From NCBI RefSeq assembly GCF_040362765.1, contig NZ_BAABWK010000001.1, positions 907,501 to 971,500 on the forward strand: a stretch of 64,000 nucleotides of DNA. The letters run 5' to 3'. Origin of the DNA: Pyruvatibacter sp. HU-CL02332 (lineage in GTDB: Bacteria; Pseudomonadota; Alphaproteobacteria; CGMCC-115125). The notes beneath the pieces are model-generated. The model made no database searches. It was not told the origin of the DNA and saw only the letters and a program-made list of their open reading frames with translations. Positions 40,141-50,020 of the stretch are shown piece by piece (the stretch's first letter is position 1; the number at the start of each line of letters is the position of its first letter). The translations under genes and the position numbers were made by a program.

Positions 40141-40416
40141 CTACTGCCACTCTTCAGCTGGCGTTATCGCCTTGATCTGCAGCATGTGAATGGGACCGCG
40201 CAGCTCTTCTGCCAGCGCTTCATTCACCAACATATGACGCTCAATGCGGGACTTGCCCTCAAAAGCGTCAGAGACGACGGTAACCTTGAAGTGCGATTCG
40301 CCTGCTTGGGCTGCGCCTGAATGTCCCGCGTGCCGGGCGGAGTCATCTGTGATATCCAGCCGGGTCGGCGAAAGCGCATTGTTTAGTTTTTGCTGGATGG
40401 TTTCTGCAACACTCAT
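40141..40416 (-). CDS. BolA family protein
   Basis: A 91-residue protein with the BolA fold: N-terminal helix ETIQQKLNNALSP, strand ESHFKVTVVSDAFEGKSRIE and the core RHMLVNEALAEELRGPIHML (about 60-79), which carries the conserved His used for cluster binding with glutaredoxins. It likely acts with a monothiol glutaredoxin in iron-sulfur handling. It is divergent from the J-domain gene; the 57-base gap carries both promoters. Confidence 0.93.
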   Translation of the reverse strand: MSVAETIQQKLNNALSPTRLDITDDSARHAGHSGAAQAGESHFKVTVVSDAFEGKSRIERHMLVNEALAEELRGPIHMLQIKAITPAEEWQ

Positions 40417-40473
40417 AACGCCTGTCCCTTAGGGTGGGTTGTTTCCTGACCAATGGGTTTACATAATCAGATC

Positions 40474-41118
40474 ATGAGTTCCTGGGACAAATACAAAGAC
40501 TTCGTCAAGGTGCCGCCCCGCTCGCGCAATGCCGCCGAGGAGGCCGCTGCCGCCCGACGTGCGCGCAAACACGACTGTGCGTGGCCAAACTGCGACGCTG
40601 AAGGCAAGCACAAAGCCCCGACGGACAAAGCCTCAACGGGCGATGCCCGCCGCTACCGCTGGCTGTGCGCGGAGCACATCAAGGAATTCAACAAGTCCTG
40701 GAACTATTTTGACGGCATGACAGACGCCGACGTCCGCCGATTCCAGAAAGAAGCCTCCACAGGCCACCGCCCGACCTGGAGCATCGGCTCCAACCGTGGG
40801 GCAGCTGCGGCCAGCAAGTTCGGCTTTGTCGGATCAGAGGCCGATCCGACCGTATATGACCCCCATGGATTCGCGGTTGATGGCGGCACCACAAAGACCG
40901 ACGGCAAGGCTCGCCGCCGTCTGCGCCCCAAAGAAGGCAAGGCTCTTGCCACACTGGGCCTTGACGGAGAGGCCACTCCGAACGAGATCAAGGCTAAGTA
41001 CAAGCGGTTGGTCAAAAAGCATCACCCTGATGCCAATGGGGGTGACCGGTCCACGGAGGACCGTTTCCGTAGCGTCCTTGAGGCCTACAACTACCTGAAA
41101 TCAACAGGTTACCTCTAA
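40474..41118 (+). CDS. J-domain protein with C-terminal DnaJ domain
   Basis: About 214 residues. The C-terminal ~60 form a J domain: LGLDGEATPNEIKAKYKRLV, then KKHHPDANGGD with the HPD tripeptide essential for stimulating DnaK. The N-terminal region (about 35-110) has HDCAWPNCDAEGKHKAP and RYRWLCAEHIKEFNKSWNYF, with C-x4-C and CxxH spacing suggestive of a metal knuckle. This order (unique domain first, J domain last) is unusual. It sits between bolA and cobS-cobT, a common alphaproteobacterial arrangement. The ATG at 40474 is favoured; one at 40453 is possible. Confidence 0.9.
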   Translation: MSSWDKYKDFVKVPPRSRNAAEEAAAARRARKHDCAWPNCDAEGKHKAPTDKASTGDARRYRWLCAEHIKEFNKSWNYFDGMTDADVRRFQKEASTGHRPTWSIGSNRGAAAASKFGFVGSEADPTVYDPHGFAVDGGTTKTDGKARRRLRPKEGKALATLGLDGEATPNEIKAKYKRLVKKHHPDANGGDRSTEDRFRSVLEAYNYLKSTGYL

Positions 41119-41404
41119 CCCGCAAGGTGGGTTCCAGCGGGCCTCAAGATTTTGCTAGAGTGCCGCGCGTTCTGGACGCCATGTGCCCATGTTACAGATA
41201 CGCAAATGCATGGGCCTCATGCATAGCCGCTATTTCGGATGTGCTATTGGCGCTGACCGGTCAATATGTTGCCTTAAACCCATCCGGGTTGAGACAATCG
41301 CCCGGACAAATCACTTTCCGCGCGGGGGATCACCCCAGGCGCGGTCCCGCGTGTGTGGCAACCGCCACATTCAATGTTGTTGAAGAAGAGCAGTTGCTAG
41401 TCCC

Positions 41405-42397
41405 ATGACGGAAACCACTACCGGAAATATGCCGACCCACGGTCCAGACACAGAAGTGTCTGCCAAAGAAGTATTCGGCTTCGAGACAGATCTGATGGTC
41501 CCTGCCTTCAAGGAGCGCAGCGACTACGTTCCTGATCTGGATCCAGACTACCTCTTCAACAAGGAAACCACGCTGGCGATCCTTGCGGGCTTTGCCCACA
41601 ACCGCCGCGTCATGGTTCAGGGCTATCACGGCACCGGCAAGTCCACCCACATCGAGCAGGTGGCCGCACGCCTCAACTGGCCGTGCATCCGCATCAACCT
41701 CGACAGCCATGTGAGCCGTATTGATCTCGTCGGCAAAGATGCCATCGTCCTCAAGGACGGCAAGCAGGTTACTGAATTCCGCGAAGGCATCCTGCCATGG
41801 GCGCTTCAGCACCCGGTCGCGCTGGTCTTTGACGAATATGACGCCGGCCGCCCGGACGTGATGTTCGTCATCCAGCGTATTCTGGAAGTCTCCGGCAAGC
41901 TGACATTGCTTGACCAGAACAAGGTCATGCGTCCGCATGACTCCTTCCGCCTGTTCTCCACCACCAACACAATTGGTCTTGGCGATACATCCGGCCTCTA
42001 TCACGGCACCCAGCAGATCAACCAGGGTCAGATGGACCGCTGGAACATCGTTACGACCCTGAACTATCTGGATCATGATCGTGAGACGGACATCGTGGTG
42101 GCCAAGGCCAAGCACTACCAGACCGAAGAAGGCAAGAAGACCGTTGCCGCCATGGTGCGGGTTGCTGACCTGACCCGGAACGCCTTCATGAATGGCGACA
42201 TCTCAACCGTGATGAGCCCACGGACGGTGCTCACCTGGGCTGAGAACGCGGAAATCTTCTCCGATGTCGGTTTCGGCTTCCAGGTAACCTTCCTCAACAA
42301 GTGCGATGAGCTGGAACGGGCCACCGTGGCCGAGTTCTATCAGCGTTGCTTTGGCGAAGAACTGCCTCAGTCCGCAGCCAACCTTCAGATCGCATAA
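41405..42397 (+). CDS. cobS: Cobaltochelatase subunit CobS
   Basis: AAA+ ATPase of 330 residues that, with CobT, powers CobN insertion of cobalt into hydrogenobyrinic acid diamide in aerobic B12 synthesis. It has the CobS N-terminal segment, Walker [21 protein letters not shown] (about 77), [20 protein letters not shown], Walker B-like [15 protein letters not shown] (about 137), and sensor [20 protein letters not shown] (about 181). The gene lies 286 bases after the J-domain gene and 41 bases before cobT, so cobS-cobT form an operon. No other B12 genes are in the window. Confidence 0.97.
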   Translation: MTETTTGNMPTHGPDTEVSAKEVFGFETDLMVPAFKERSDYVPDLDPDYLFNKETTLAILAGFAHNRRVMVQGYHGTGKSTHIEQVAARLNWPCIRINLDSHVSRIDLVGKDAIVLKDGKQVTEFREGILPWALQHPVALVFDEYDAGRPDVMFVIQRILEVSGKLTLLDQNKVMRPHDSFRLFSTTNTIGLGDTSGLYHGTQQINQGQMDRWNIVTTLNYLDHDRETDIVVAKAKHYQTEEGKKTVAAMVRVADLTRNAFMNGDISTVMSPRTVLTWAENAEIFSDVGFGFQVTFLNKCDELERATVAEFYQRCFGEELPQSAANLQIA

Positions 42398-42438
42398 CGC
42401 AGACGGCATAGAGCAGTCCGCAAACCAGCAGGCATTAC

Positions 42439-44373
42439 GTGTCGAACACCAAGGAAAATCCGGTCGAGCCCTTTAAGAGGGCAGTCACCCAGGCGTTGCG
42501 CTCCATTGCGGGCCGCGACGACCTGACGGTGAATTTCGGCACTGAGCCTGCCAGCCTGCGTGGCACAAATGTGCGCCTGCCCCTGCCCAGCCGCGAGTTG
42601 CCGGACGGCGAGGTTGCCAATTGCCGAGGGTCAGCGGACTCCATCGCCTTGCGTATCGCGCACCATGATGACGGAACCCATCAGCAGCTTCTGCCAACAG
42701 GCGGCACGGCCCGTGCGGTGTTTGAAGCAGCCGAAACCGCTCGCGTTGAGGCTCTTGGTGCCAACGCCATGAAGGGCGTTGCCAACAATCTGACAGCAGC
42801 CCTTGAAGACAAATGCGACAAGCGCGGCTTTTCGACCATCACCGACCGCGTGGATGCGCCCATTGAAGAAGTGGTGAGCATGCTCGTACGCGAACAGCTC
42901 ACTGGCGCACGGCCACCGGAAGCCGCCCGCAACATGGTCGATATGTGGCGGCCGTGGGTTGAGGAGAAGGCCGGCGAAGATCTGGCCAAGCTGAACGACC
43001 TCTGCCACGACCAGGAAGCGTTCGCCCGCGCCACGCGCGACATCATTGCTGACCTGGACATGGCGGACGAACTCGGCGACACGCCGGACCAGTCCGACGA
43101 AGACAGCGACGACAACGAAGACGGCGACGCACCCGGCGAAGAGAACGTCGAGGGTGGCGAAGCCGAGCAGGCCGAAGGCATGTCAGCCGAGCAGCTGGAA
43201 ATGGCTGACGGCGAGCAGGAAGACGGCGAAGAACAGGCCGTTGAGGTTGAAGCCGAAGACCAGCAGGTTGAAGGCGAGCCCGACGACAGCTCCGAAGGCC
43301 AGCAGCCCTGGCGTCCCGACGGCACTGCCGACAACAATCGCGGCGTTGGCTACAAGGTCTATTCGGCAGCAAATGACGAAGTGATTTCAGCCGAAGATTT
43401 GTGCGACACCGAAGAGCTTGGCCGTCTGCGCCAGTATCTCGATCAGCAGCTGCAGCAGATGCAGGGCGTCGTTGGACGCCTTGCCAACCGCCTGCAGCGC
43501 CGCCTGCAGGCCAAGCAGAACCGCACCTGGGAGTTTGACCTTGAGGAAGGCATGCTCGATGCAGCCCGCCTGAGCCGCATCGTCATCGATCCCATGCATC
43601 CTTTGTCCTTCAAGATTGAAAAGGACATGAATTTCCGCGACACGGTTGTGACCCTGCTGCTGGACAATTCAGGCTCCATGCGCGGTCGCCCGATCACTGT
43701 TGCAGCCATGTGCGCGGACATTCTCGCCCGCACGCTAGAACGGTGCTCGGTCAAAACGGAAATTCTCGGCTTCACGACACGCGCCTGGAAGGGCGGCCAG
43801 TCCCGTGAGCACTGGCTGTCCGCTGGCAAGCCTGCCTCACCCGGTCGCCTCAACGACCTGCGCCACATCATCTACAAGGCCGCTGACGCCCCCTGGCGGC
43901 GCGCACGGCGCAATCTCGGCTTGATGATGCGCGAAGGCCTGCTGAAGGAAAACATCGACGGGGAAGCGCTTATCTGGGCGCATAACCGCTTGCTGGCCCG
44001 CCCCGAGCAGCGCCGCATTCTGATGGTGATTTCAGATGGCGCGCCGGTGGACGACAGCACCCTGTCCGTGAACTCCGGCAATTATCTTGAGCGTCACCTG
44101 CGCGAAGTCATCGAGCAGATTGAAACCAAGTCACCTGTTGAGCTGATTGCCATCGGCATTGGCCATGACGTCACGCGCTACTACAAGCGCGCCGTCACCA
44201 TTGTGGATGCGGAACAGCTGGGTGGTGCCATGACTGAGAAACTGGCCGAGCTATTCGAAGACGACCCCAAGGCCATGAAGGCCCCACGTCGCTCTGACGG
44301 CATGCCCAAGGTACCGCCACAGACCGTGCCAATGCCCAAAGCAGTGCCCAAGGCGGCCCCCGCGGCCAAGTAA
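42439..44373 (+). CDS. cobT: Cobaltochelatase subunit CobT
   Basis: The 644-residue partner of CobS. It has the CobT N-terminal domain, a very acidic low-complexity linker (about residues 215-300, rich in Asp, Glu and Gln), a middle segment [20 protein letters not shown], and a C-terminal von Willebrand A domain with metal-site motif [20 protein letters not shown] (about 409). It starts with GTG. CobS and CobT form stacked hexameric rings that remodel CobN. The esterase-like lipoprotein gene follows 13 bases downstream. Confidence 0.97.
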   Translation: MSNTKENPVEPFKRAVTQALRSIAGRDDLTVNFGTEPASLRGTNVRLPLPSRELPDGEVANCRGSADSIALRIAHHDDGTHQQLLPTGGTARAVFEAAETARVEALGANAMKGVANNLTAALEDKCDKRGFSTITDRVDAPIEEVVSMLVREQLTGARPPEAARNMVDMWRPWVEEKAGEDLAKLNDLCHDQEAFARATRDIIADLDMADELGDTPDQSDEDSDDNEDGDAPGEENVEGGEAEQAEGMSAEQLEMADGEQEDGEEQAVEVEAEDQQVEGEPDDSSEGQQPWRPDGTADNNRGVGYKVYSAANDEVISAEDLCDTEELGRLRQYLDQQLQQMQGVVGRLANRLQRRLQAKQNRTWEFDLEEGMLDAARLSRIVIDPMHPLSFKIEKDMNFRDTVVTLLLDNSGSMRGRPITVAAMCADILARTLERCSVKTEILGFTTRAWKGGQSREHWLSAGKPASPGRLNDLRHIIYKAADAPWRRARRNLGLMMREGLLKENIDGEALIWAHNRLLARPEQRRILMVISDGAPVDDSTLSVNSGNYLERHLREVIEQIETKSPVELIAIGIGHDVTRYYKRAVTIVDAEQLGGAMTEKLAELFEDDPKAMKAPRRSDGMPKVPPQTVPMPKAVPKAAPAAK

Positions 44374-44386
44374 TCAGGAACACCCC

Positions 44387-45433
44387 ATGCCCATGAGCCT
44401 CTGTCGTACAGCCCCCTTTCTGGTGCTGATGGCAGCGTTTCTGCCTGCCTGCGCGCAGGCAGAAGATCGTGCGTCAGATGCAAAAGCCGGTGCGGATACC
44501 TCGCCGGTCTCATATGGGCAGGTCGCCCTAAACCCTTCGGACGCAGACGACACCCTGCTTGCCCCCTCCGGCAACAGCACATTGTCCTATCGCGGCGGAC
44601 TGGTGGTGCGATCGGACGACAAGAGGTTCGGAGGCATGTCCGGTCTGATTGTCAGTGCCGATGGCAGTGGCCTGATGGCGGTCACTGACACGGGCTACTG
44701 GTTGACGGCGTCACTGACCCACAAAGACAACACCCTCTCAGGCATTGGCAGTCTGACACTGGCGCCCATGCTGAACCCTGACGGCCAGTCGATCGCAGGC
44801 AACAAACGCCAGGGCGATGCAGAAGCCATGACACTTCTGGCGGACGGGCGCATTGCGGTCTCCTTCGAGCGCAACCACCGCGTATGGGCCTACGATGTGA
44901 CAACCGACGGTTTTGAGGCGACAGCCCAACCGATGAACATCGGCCCCGACCTGAAGGACGCTGTGAACAACAAAGGCCTTGAAGCACTGGCCAGCCTGCC
45001 GGATGGGTCCCTGCTTGCGATCACTGAAGGAACAATGGTTGCCGAAGACCAGATCAAAGGCTGGAGGACCGGCAGTGAGACAACAGCAGACATCACCCTC
45101 AGGCGCATTGCCCCCTTTGACCTGACCGACATCGCGCTCTTGCCCTCTGGCGACCTCCTGACGCTGGAGAGACGCTTCAGCACCCTTGGCGGTGTTGGGG
45201 CACAGATCCGCCGTATCAAAGCTGACGCGCTTGATGAGGCCGCTCCGCTGGACGGAGACATCATCTATCGCTCAACGGCAGGTCAGACTGTAGACAATAT
45301 GGAGGGCATCTCCATCCGCACTTCGCCGGATGGCAGAACATTTGTGTATGTGGTGTCAGACGACAACTTCAATCCGCTGCAGCGAACCTTGCTGCTAATG
45401 TTTGAGCTGCACCCAGACGGGAAGCCGAATTAG
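44387..45433 (+). CDS. Esterase-like activity of phytase family protein (possible lipoprotein)
   Basis: A 348-residue exported protein. The N terminus (CRTAPFLVLMAAFLPACAQA) is a signal sequence whose LPAC resembles a lipobox, so it may be anchored to a membrane. The mature part is a beta-propeller-like phytase/esterase domain with FGGMSGLIVSADGSGLMAVT, GDAEAMTLLADGRIAVSFER, NKGLEALASLPDGSLLAITE and the late MEGISIRTSPDGRTFVYVVS motif. The substrate is unknown; a phosphate ester or lactone is a guess from family name. It overlaps the stop of the convergent membrane-protein gene by 4 bases. Confidence 0.88.
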   Translation: MPMSLCRTAPFLVLMAAFLPACAQAEDRASDAKAGADTSPVSYGQVALNPSDADDTLLAPSGNSTLSYRGGLVVRSDDKRFGGMSGLIVSADGSGLMAVTDTGYWLTASLTHKDNTLSGIGSLTLAPMLNPDGQSIAGNKRQGDAEAMTLLADGRIAVSFERNHRVWAYDVTTDGFEATAQPMNIGPDLKDAVNNKGLEALASLPDGSLLAITEGTMVAEDQIKGWRTGSETTADITLRRIAPFDLTDIALLPSGDLLTLERRFSTLGGVGAQIRRIKADALDEAAPLDGDIIYRSTAGQTVDNMEGISIRTSPDGRTFVYVVSDDNFNPLQRTLLLMFELHPDGKPN

Positions 45434-46128
45434 GCCCCGCCGTAACCTGACCGTGGCTGAATGATCGACCGCAGCGCGTGATAGACGACCAGCATCAACA
45501 ACGTTGCCAGCACCACGATCACGAAGTGCGACACAACCTTGTCTGCGTAGGTCCCCGCAAGCGCATCACCCGCAAGCCCGTGAAACAGCGCCACCATCGC
45601 AGCACCACCGAAGAGCGGTGCCAGCAAAGGTGCTTTCCACCAGGGTCGGCCACGCACCAGATCAAACACCACAATGTTCACCAGCAGACCCACCATGACG
45701 GACAGGGCGACGGCCAGAACCATCGTCTGGTTGGTGAGGGCAGCAATCATGTCCGCCGGCATCACAATGTGCGCATCTCCATAGGCCGCATAGGCCCATA
45801 CAAGTGCCAGAAGGGCACCAGCAGCAGCCACAGCCGCAAAGGCCACAGACGCGCCGTGGCGGCGTCCTGTGAGGTTAACAACCATGAACAACGCAAAGAC
45901 CCAGACATGTCCCATGCTGAACCAGGGTCCCGGGTCAAAACGCAATCCGGTGAAGGAAAGCGACCCAAACAGCGACACAGGCGTGGACCGGTCCAAAAAG
46001 CCCGCGACGGCGGCTGCAACAAGCAGCACCGTTGGAAGCATCAGATACCCCAAAAAACGCATAAACTCAGCCATTACGCTCGGCTTTTGGTCCATAGATT
46101 CATGAAAACGACCTTCTGCCATGACCAT
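45430..46128 (-). CDS. Multi-pass membrane protein of unknown function
   Basis: I do not recognise a named family. The 232-residue product has about six hydrophobic segments, including FLGYLMLPTVLLVAAAVAGF, SVAFAAVAAAGALLALVWAY, MVLAVALSVMVGLLVNIVVF and the C-terminal VVSHFVIVVLATLLMLVVYH. The ATG at 46128 follows GGAGAG at a good distance; an upstream frame of 52 residues is rejected because it lacks a ribosome site and looks non-coding. It is convergent with the phytase-like gene (4-base overlap) and follows rpmB beyond a terminator. Confidence 0.8.
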   Translation of the reverse strand: MVMAEGRFHESMDQKPSVMAEFMRFLGYLMLPTVLLVAAAVAGFLDRSTPVSLFGSLSFTGLRFDPGPWFSMGHVWVFALFMVVNLTGRRHGASVAFAAVAAAGALLALVWAYAAYGDAHIVMPADMIAALTNQTMVLAVALSVMVGLLVNIVVFDLVRGRPWWKAPLLAPLFGGAAMVALFHGLAGDALAGTYADKVVSHFVIVVLATLLMLVVYHALRSIIQPRSGYGGA

Positions 46129-46349
46129 TGCTGCTCTCCGCGCCTCAGTTACCAAAGTGATTTGGTGGAAGACGATGCAGACGCCATGCCATGTGGTGCC
46201 ACCCCAAATGGCACGCCCCCAACTACCGCAATTAACCTCATCATACCCCATCAGATCAGGTAGCAGGCCAAAAAAGCTCCTCAATCAGCTTGCCGAAAAG
46301 GACCAGAATCTCTCCAAAAGTCTACAAATCCCGCCCCAAATCAGGCACG

Positions 46350-46383
46350 AAAAAGGGCCCGACTCCAAAGAGGAGCGGACCCT
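46350..46383 (-). terminator. Rho-independent terminator of rpmB
   Basis: On the minus strand an 11-12 bp stem (GGGTCCGCTCC with its near-perfect complement, one G-T pair and one bulge) closes a short loop (about TCTTT) and is followed by five T. It lies 34 bases beyond the rpmB stop. Confidence 0.88.
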
Positions 46384-46416
46384 AAATCTTGTTGCAGGGG
46401 ATATGCGTGTGGCCGG

Positions 46417-46710
46417 TTAGGCCGCAGCAGCTGCCTGCGCTTTGACAATCTCACGACGCATGCGCTGAAGGTTCAGCGACAGGTTTTCTTCGCGGGAGCC
46501 AGCAAGGAAAGCATCAAGGCCACCCTTGTGCTCAACAGAGCGAAGAGCAGCAGCACTGGCGCGCACCTTCACTGACCGGCCGAGCACGTCGCTTGACAGC
46601 GTCACGTTGCAGAGATTTGGCAGAAAGCGACGGCGGGTCTTGTTGACCGCGTGGCTGACATTGTTGCCCGTAAGGACACCCTTGCCCGTAAGTTCGCAGC
46701 GGCGAGCCAT
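46417..46710 (-). CDS. rpmB: 50S ribosomal protein L28
   Basis: The 97-residue ribosomal protein is complete: [20 protein letters not shown], then [20 protein letters not shown] and a basic helical C terminus rich in Ala. The ATG at 46710 has an ideal site (AGGAGG, 5 bases); a GTG two codons upstream lies inside it. It is monocistronic with its own terminator. L28 binds 23S rRNA on the large subunit near the L9 stalk base and is needed for late assembly. Confidence 0.97.
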   Translation of the reverse strand: MARRCELTGKGVLTGNNVSHAVNKTRRRFLPNLCNVTLSSDVLGRSVKVRASAAALRSVEHKGGLDAFLAGSREENLSLNLQRMRREIVKAQAAAAA

Positions 46711-46972
46711 GCCCACCTCCTGAATTCATGTTTCACATCGAATAAGAGGCGCGGGTATAGGGCCGCGATGCCCTTTGCGTCAAGCCCATGAAGCCTGTTT
46801 GACGCTGATTTGAGCGCGTTTGGGGCTCAAAAACCGACATTTGCAGCAAGCCGCCTTGCGTTCAGGAACGGTTCACCCGGCAAATCCCCTAATGCACCCC
46901 ATAGCCGCCTGACGGCAACACAACACAAGCTGACAGCCAGAACAGCACCCAAATTTTGGTGGAGGGCACAAA

Positions 46973-47920
46973 ATGACAAGCAATCAAGCCGTTTTTCCTG
47001 AAATGGACATGGAACACCCAGCCGCGAAAGCACCCAAGAGGCGCCCGGTTCCCCTTCATCTGATCGCGATTCTGACAGCCTTTGCCACGCTCGGCGTCGC
47101 AGCCATCGCCATGGCAGCACCGGCGTCGGCGGCAACAAGCGCAACGCCCGCCTCAGCCCCAGCCGATTCCGGCCCGACAACCAATGTCGACATCCACATG
47201 GATGCAAGCCTGGGCGGCCTGAACTTTGGCTCGATCACCATGCAGGCAAAGTTCGGAGCGACCAGCTACACCGCAAACAGCACAATCCGGACCGAAGGCA
47301 TCACCGACCAACTGTTCAAGACTGTCTACAACCTCAAGACCGAAGGCACCCGGGGCAGCAAACAGATGCAGACCGCAAAGTACTATTCCTTCAGCCACAG
47401 TGACGACGACAAGCAACAGGTCGATATGACCTATGGACCCAACGGCCTTCCCCTGGTGGCCGCCCAGCCCGCCTATGACAATTCAGCCCGAGTGACAGCA
47501 ACCGCCCGTCACCTGAAGAACTCCATTGATCCTTTGTCGGCAATGATCGTGCCTGTAGCGACACCGTCCGCAGAGGCCTGCAACCGGCGCATTCCCGTCT
47601 ATGACGGTCGCCGCCGCTATGACTTCGTCATGTCGTTTGAGCGCATGAGCCCACTTGAGGATCGCAAAGGTTACTCCGGCCCCGCTGTTCGCTGTCAGGC
47701 CTATCTGCGGCCAATTGCTGGCTACAAGCGCAAGTCCATTCGTGAAATGCGCCGGGACCCAATGCCAATCACTGTCTGGCTGGTACCGGTTGAAGGCGCG
47801 GATGCCCTGGTACCGGCGCGAATTGAAGTTTCGACACCGATTGGCCGTATGGTTGCCCGCAGCACGCGCTTCACGGTTTCCAAGGCAAATCCAAGTCAGG
47901 CAGCTTTGTCAGGTCAATAA
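46973..47920 (+). CDS. DUF3108 domain-containing exported protein, copy 1
   Basis: A 315-residue protein with an N-terminal signal anchor (LHLIAILTAFATLGVAAIAM) and Ala/Pro-rich linker, then a DUF3108 domain. Diagnostic segments are SLGGLNFGSITMQAKFGATS, the motif IDPLSAMIV, a first cysteine in CNRRIPVYDGRRRYDF and a second in GYSGPAVRCQAYLRPIAGYK. The two cysteines could form a disulfide in the periplasm. It is the first of three consecutive genes with the same motif set; their order and spacing (about 135 and 82 bases apart) suggest tandem duplication. Function is unknown for the family. Confidence 0.9.
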   Translation: MTSNQAVFPEMDMEHPAAKAPKRRPVPLHLIAILTAFATLGVAAIAMAAPASAATSATPASAPADSGPTTNVDIHMDASLGGLNFGSITMQAKFGATSYTANSTIRTEGITDQLFKTVYNLKTEGTRGSKQMQTAKYYSFSHSDDDKQQVDMTYGPNGLPLVAAQPAYDNSARVTATARHLKNSIDPLSAMIVPVATPSAEACNRRIPVYDGRRRYDFVMSFERMSPLEDRKGYSGPAVRCQAYLRPIAGYKRKSIREMRRDPMPITVWLVPVEGADALVPARIEVSTPIGRMVARSTRFTVSKANPSQAALSGQ

Positions 47921-48054
47921 GATAGACCGCCTGGACGGATTAGGCTGTAAAACGGACACCCAACCGCGCTATGCCTGCGCTCCGACAGGTATGCCCTTGA
48001 GCGTCTGGCACTCCTGCCCATGACACGCGCCCCATACTCACACGAGGATTGATA

Positions 48055-48819
48055 ATGCGAGCATTAGCGATAGCAGCCGTGCTGACAGGCGGGCTGATGC
48101 CAATCACGGCGCAGGCCGCTGTCACCATCGACTATGTGATGTATGTCGGTGGGGCCAAGATCGGCACCATGTCCCTGGCCGCAGACGTGGACCCACAGCG
48201 CTATCAGCTTGAAACACAGATCAAGACCGAAGAAGTGGCCGGAGCCACGGAAGACGCCACATTGACACTCTTTGCGGCAGGCGCTCAGGAAGACAAATCG
48301 GTCAAACCTCAGATTTTCACGTCTGACTATGTGAACGCGGGCGGCCAGTCGAGCCAGCTTCAGATCACCTTCAACGAAACAGGCCCCGCCAGCGTCCTGG
48401 CCCTGCCTCCCCCCCAGAAGAAGCCCGGCACGCTGTCGGATTTCCACAAAAAAGGCGCCCTGGACCCGGTAAGTGCCCTGCTGGCTCTGGCAGCATCTGG
48501 TGGCGCGACGCCATGTGGCACCACTGTGCCCGTATTCGACGGCTGGCGCCGGTTTGACATCACCGTGGCCTATGGCGGCGAGACCACCATTGAGGCAAAT
48601 GAAGGCTATTCCGGCCCCGCGCACAAATGTGAAGGGCGGTTGACCCCGGTTGCAGGCTATAGTGCCAAGGCAATGACCGAGTTGAAGGAAGACCCACAGA
48701 AGGTCGAAGTCTGGCTCGCACCCATGGAATCCGCGGGGTTTCTGGTGCCTGTCCGCATTATTGCCCCCACTCCTTATGGTGGTGCGGTGATCCGAAGCAC
48801 GGCCATTCGCGAAGACTAG
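48055..48819 (+). CDS. DUF3108 domain-containing exported protein, copy 2
   Basis: A 254-residue protein with a short signal peptide (ALAIAAVLTGGLMPITAQAA) directly followed by the domain. The DUF3108 marks are present: TIDYVMYVGGAKIGTMSLAA, the LDPVSALLALAASG segment, CGTTVPVFDGWRRFDITVAY and GYSGPAHKCEGRLTPVAGYS, the same two-cysteine plan as its neighbours. The ATG at 48055 follows GAGGA closely; the TTG three codons upstream is less likely. It is the shortest of the three copies and lacks the N-terminal linker. Confidence 0.9.
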   Translation: MRALAIAAVLTGGLMPITAQAAVTIDYVMYVGGAKIGTMSLAADVDPQRYQLETQIKTEEVAGATEDATLTLFAAGAQEDKSVKPQIFTSDYVNAGGQSSQLQITFNETGPASVLALPPPQKKPGTLSDFHKKGALDPVSALLALAASGGATPCGTTVPVFDGWRRFDITVAYGGETTIEANEGYSGPAHKCEGRLTPVAGYSAKAMTELKEDPQKVEVWLAPMESAGFLVPVRIIAPTPYGGAVIRSTAIRED

Positions 48820-48901
48820 AGATATGGGGCGTCTATCCTGACCCCCATCTCCACGTGTTGCCGTCTATCGGCAGCCACAGCGACTGGTACGGGAGAGACC
48901 C

Positions 48902-49888
48902 ATGGCGTGGACTTTTGCAACGCGGGATTTTGAAACATCAAATGGGGCACCAGCTGAGGCCAACAGAGATGTGGGCAGCACAGCAACATGCACCCGCATT
49001 GTCGCAACGGCGGCAATCACAAGCCTGCTGGCAATAGCGCCCCTAGCCGCTGCCACTCAGCCGGACGCAGAACCCGAGGTTCAATCCGAACTACCGGCCA
49101 CACCGGAAATGAGCAGCACCATCGAACCCATTACGCTGGTTTATGAGTTTTATGCAGCCGGCTTTCATCTCGCGACCGTGGAAACCAACGCGACACTGAC
49201 CAATGAAGCCTATGAGATTTCAACCAAAGGTCAGTCATCGGGCATTGCTGACAGTCTGCTCAGAGCGCGGTTTGAAAGTAGCGCCGTTGGCGCCCTTTCA
49301 AGCGAAGGGCCGACACCCAAGAGCTTCCGCAATTTCTCTGATACGCGGTTTGGTGTCCGAGAACTTGAAATGACACGCGCCACAGACGGCACATTTGATG
49401 TAACGGCTGAACCGGAACTCGAACCCCACCAGGCCGCAGCGCTGCGTTCAGGTCTCGCAGACGGCACTGTAGATCCTCTCACGGCCAGTCTTTACACCGC
49501 ATTACGTCCGGCAAATACGACGTGTACTGAAAAAGTACGCGTGTTTGACGGCCGACGTGTTTTCGCGCTGGCCTATACGCGTAAAGGCACCGAGGTCCTC
49601 AGTCCCGTGGATGAGTCCTTCTTCACCGGCGACACCATCAAGTGCAATCTGCGCTACCTGCCGCTCGCAGGCCAAACGCGTGAATGGAAACTGGAACAAG
49701 CGAAGAACCCGACGCCCCCCATCGAGCTGTGGATAGCTGAGTTCAATCAGCCCAACAGGGACGCCGATGTAATGATACCGGTCCGTATGAAACTGCAGAG
49801 TGAATGGGGCACTGCCCTTGTCCACCTCACCTCGGTCACCATTGGCGGCGAAGTGCTAAACCAGGCCAGCCTGCAGCAGTTGAAGTAG
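48902..49888 (+). CDS. DUF3108 domain-containing exported protein, copy 3
   Basis: A 328-residue protein starting at an ATG with GGGAGAG upstream. It has a signal region around residues 35-50 (IVATAAITSLLAIAPLAAAT) and the domain motifs in degenerate form: LVYEFYAAGFHLATVETNAT, VDPLTASLYTAL, CTEKVRVFDGRRVFALAYTR and KCNLRYLPLAGQTREWKLEQ. The GYSGP block of the other two is replaced here by FFTGDT, so this is the most diverged copy. It is followed by an orphan histidine kinase gene 132 bases away. Confidence 0.85.
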   Translation: MAWTFATRDFETSNGAPAEANRDVGSTATCTRIVATAAITSLLAIAPLAAATQPDAEPEVQSELPATPEMSSTIEPITLVYEFYAAGFHLATVETNATLTNEAYEISTKGQSSGIADSLLRARFESSAVGALSSEGPTPKSFRNFSDTRFGVRELEMTRATDGTFDVTAEPELEPHQAAALRSGLADGTVDPLTASLYTALRPANTTCTEKVRVFDGRRVFALAYTRKGTEVLSPVDESFFTGDTIKCNLRYLPLAGQTREWKLEQAKNPTPPIELWIAEFNQPNRDADVMIPVRMKLQSEWGTALVHLTSVTIGGEVLNQASLQQLK

Positions 49889-50020
49889 CAAAAAGCCCAC
49901 CACACGGCAGAAAATTGGCAGTTTGCCAGGCCTCTCGCCGTTAGCGTGCAATTTACGTGTTACCGCCATACTTCCTAGTCCGGATCCGCGTTTGGGGCGC
50001 AGACCGGCAAGGAGACTGGC

